NCBI RefSeq assembly: GCF_040649515.1
Contig: NZ_JBEZFP010000105.1
Location: forward strand, 1 to 32,686
Source of the DNA: Yinghuangia elevatio
GTDB taxonomy: Bacteria; Actinomycetota; Actinomycetes; Streptomycetales; Streptomycetaceae
DNA length: 32,686 bases
Direction of reading: 5' to 3'
The stretch's first letter is position 1, and each line of letters opens with the position of its first letter. The translations under genes were made by a program, and so were the position numbers. The notes beneath the pieces were generated by a model that saw only the letters and a list, made by a program, of their open reading frames with translations, made no database searches and had not been told where the DNA came from. Shown here piece after piece: positions 32,666 through 32,686 of the stretch.

Positions 32666-32686
32666 GTCCGCACGATGTGTGCGGAC
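32666..32686. terminator. Perfect 8-bp hairpin at the window end
   Basis: GTCCGCAC and GTGCGGAC pair around a 5-base loop and finish at the last base of the window. It may terminate a gene lying beyond the window; the cut prevents a check of what follows. Confidence 0.4.

Larger units (their letters stand above)
32365..32686. other. 322-bp upstream region of the arc operon, to the window end
   Basis: No gene is supported. The region has a candidate promoter (32410-32438), an AT-rich 20-bp imperfect palindrome (32538-32557) and a perfect hairpin at the very end (32666-32686). Such AT-rich patches are unusual in this genome and point to regulatory DNA. Confidence 0.5.

Noticed and set aside
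1..32686. tRNA, rRNA or CRISPR elements
   Set aside because: No T-loop-like GTTCGAATC with a matching acceptor stem, no rRNA segments and no regularly spaced repeats were seen by eye. A tRNAscan or similar run would settle this.

Overview
The window is very GC-rich DNA (dense coding, third codon positions almost all G or C, many GTG starts, AGGAGG-type ribosome binding sites) and fits a Streptomyces-like actinomycete chromosome. No rRNA, tRNA, CRISPR array or intact mobile element is visible. About 24 intact protein genes and four gene remnants can be supported; most genes run on the minus strand.

Layout. (1) 48-1217: a secreted alpha/beta-hydrolase esterase with two palindromes in its upstream region. 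(2) 1351-5681: a three-gene phospho-signalling operon, transcribed VWA protein -> PP2C phosphatase -> protein kinase with a transmembrane pair, coiled coil and helix-hairpin-helix. This matches the TerY-P / YegL-YegK-YegI triad. (3) 5868-10401: two IucA/IucC-type (NIS) siderophore synthetases separated by a very strong hairpin. The downstream one lacks nearly all the catalytic motifs and looks like a pseudoenzyme. (4) 10856-15336: a membrane-anchored unknown protein, an RsbW-like ATPase, an unknown protein, a DHA2 drug exporter with a leaderless promoter, and a small unknown gene overlapping its tail. (5) 15380-16025: a decayed gene, followed by an ARMT1/DUF89 phosphatase, a Pro-rich lipoprotein, a secreted AMIN-like protein and a membrane protein.

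(6) 19316-21669: a class II aldolase behind a BCCT (betaine/choline/carnitine) transporter. (7) 21804-24518: a tightly overlapping ABC-2 exporter operon (two permeases, one ATPase), then an unknown gene ending in its own terminator. (8) 25852-27300: a scarred region with the C-terminal remnant of a tyrosine integrase, a small tail-anchored DnaJ-type zinc-finger protein, fragments of an ECF sigma factor and another gene, and an intact 65-residue protein. (9) 27433-32364: a complete arginine deiminase operon, arcD-arcA-arcB-arcC. It imports arginine in exchange for ornithine and converts it through citrulline and carbamoyl phosphate to ATP, ammonia and CO2.

The most unusual items are the apparently dead NIS synthetase next to an intact one, the tail-anchored four-motif zinc-finger protein beside an integrase scar, and the leaderless exporter promoter with an overlapping operator-like palindrome. 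Family names come from motif recognition by eye; no database search was run.
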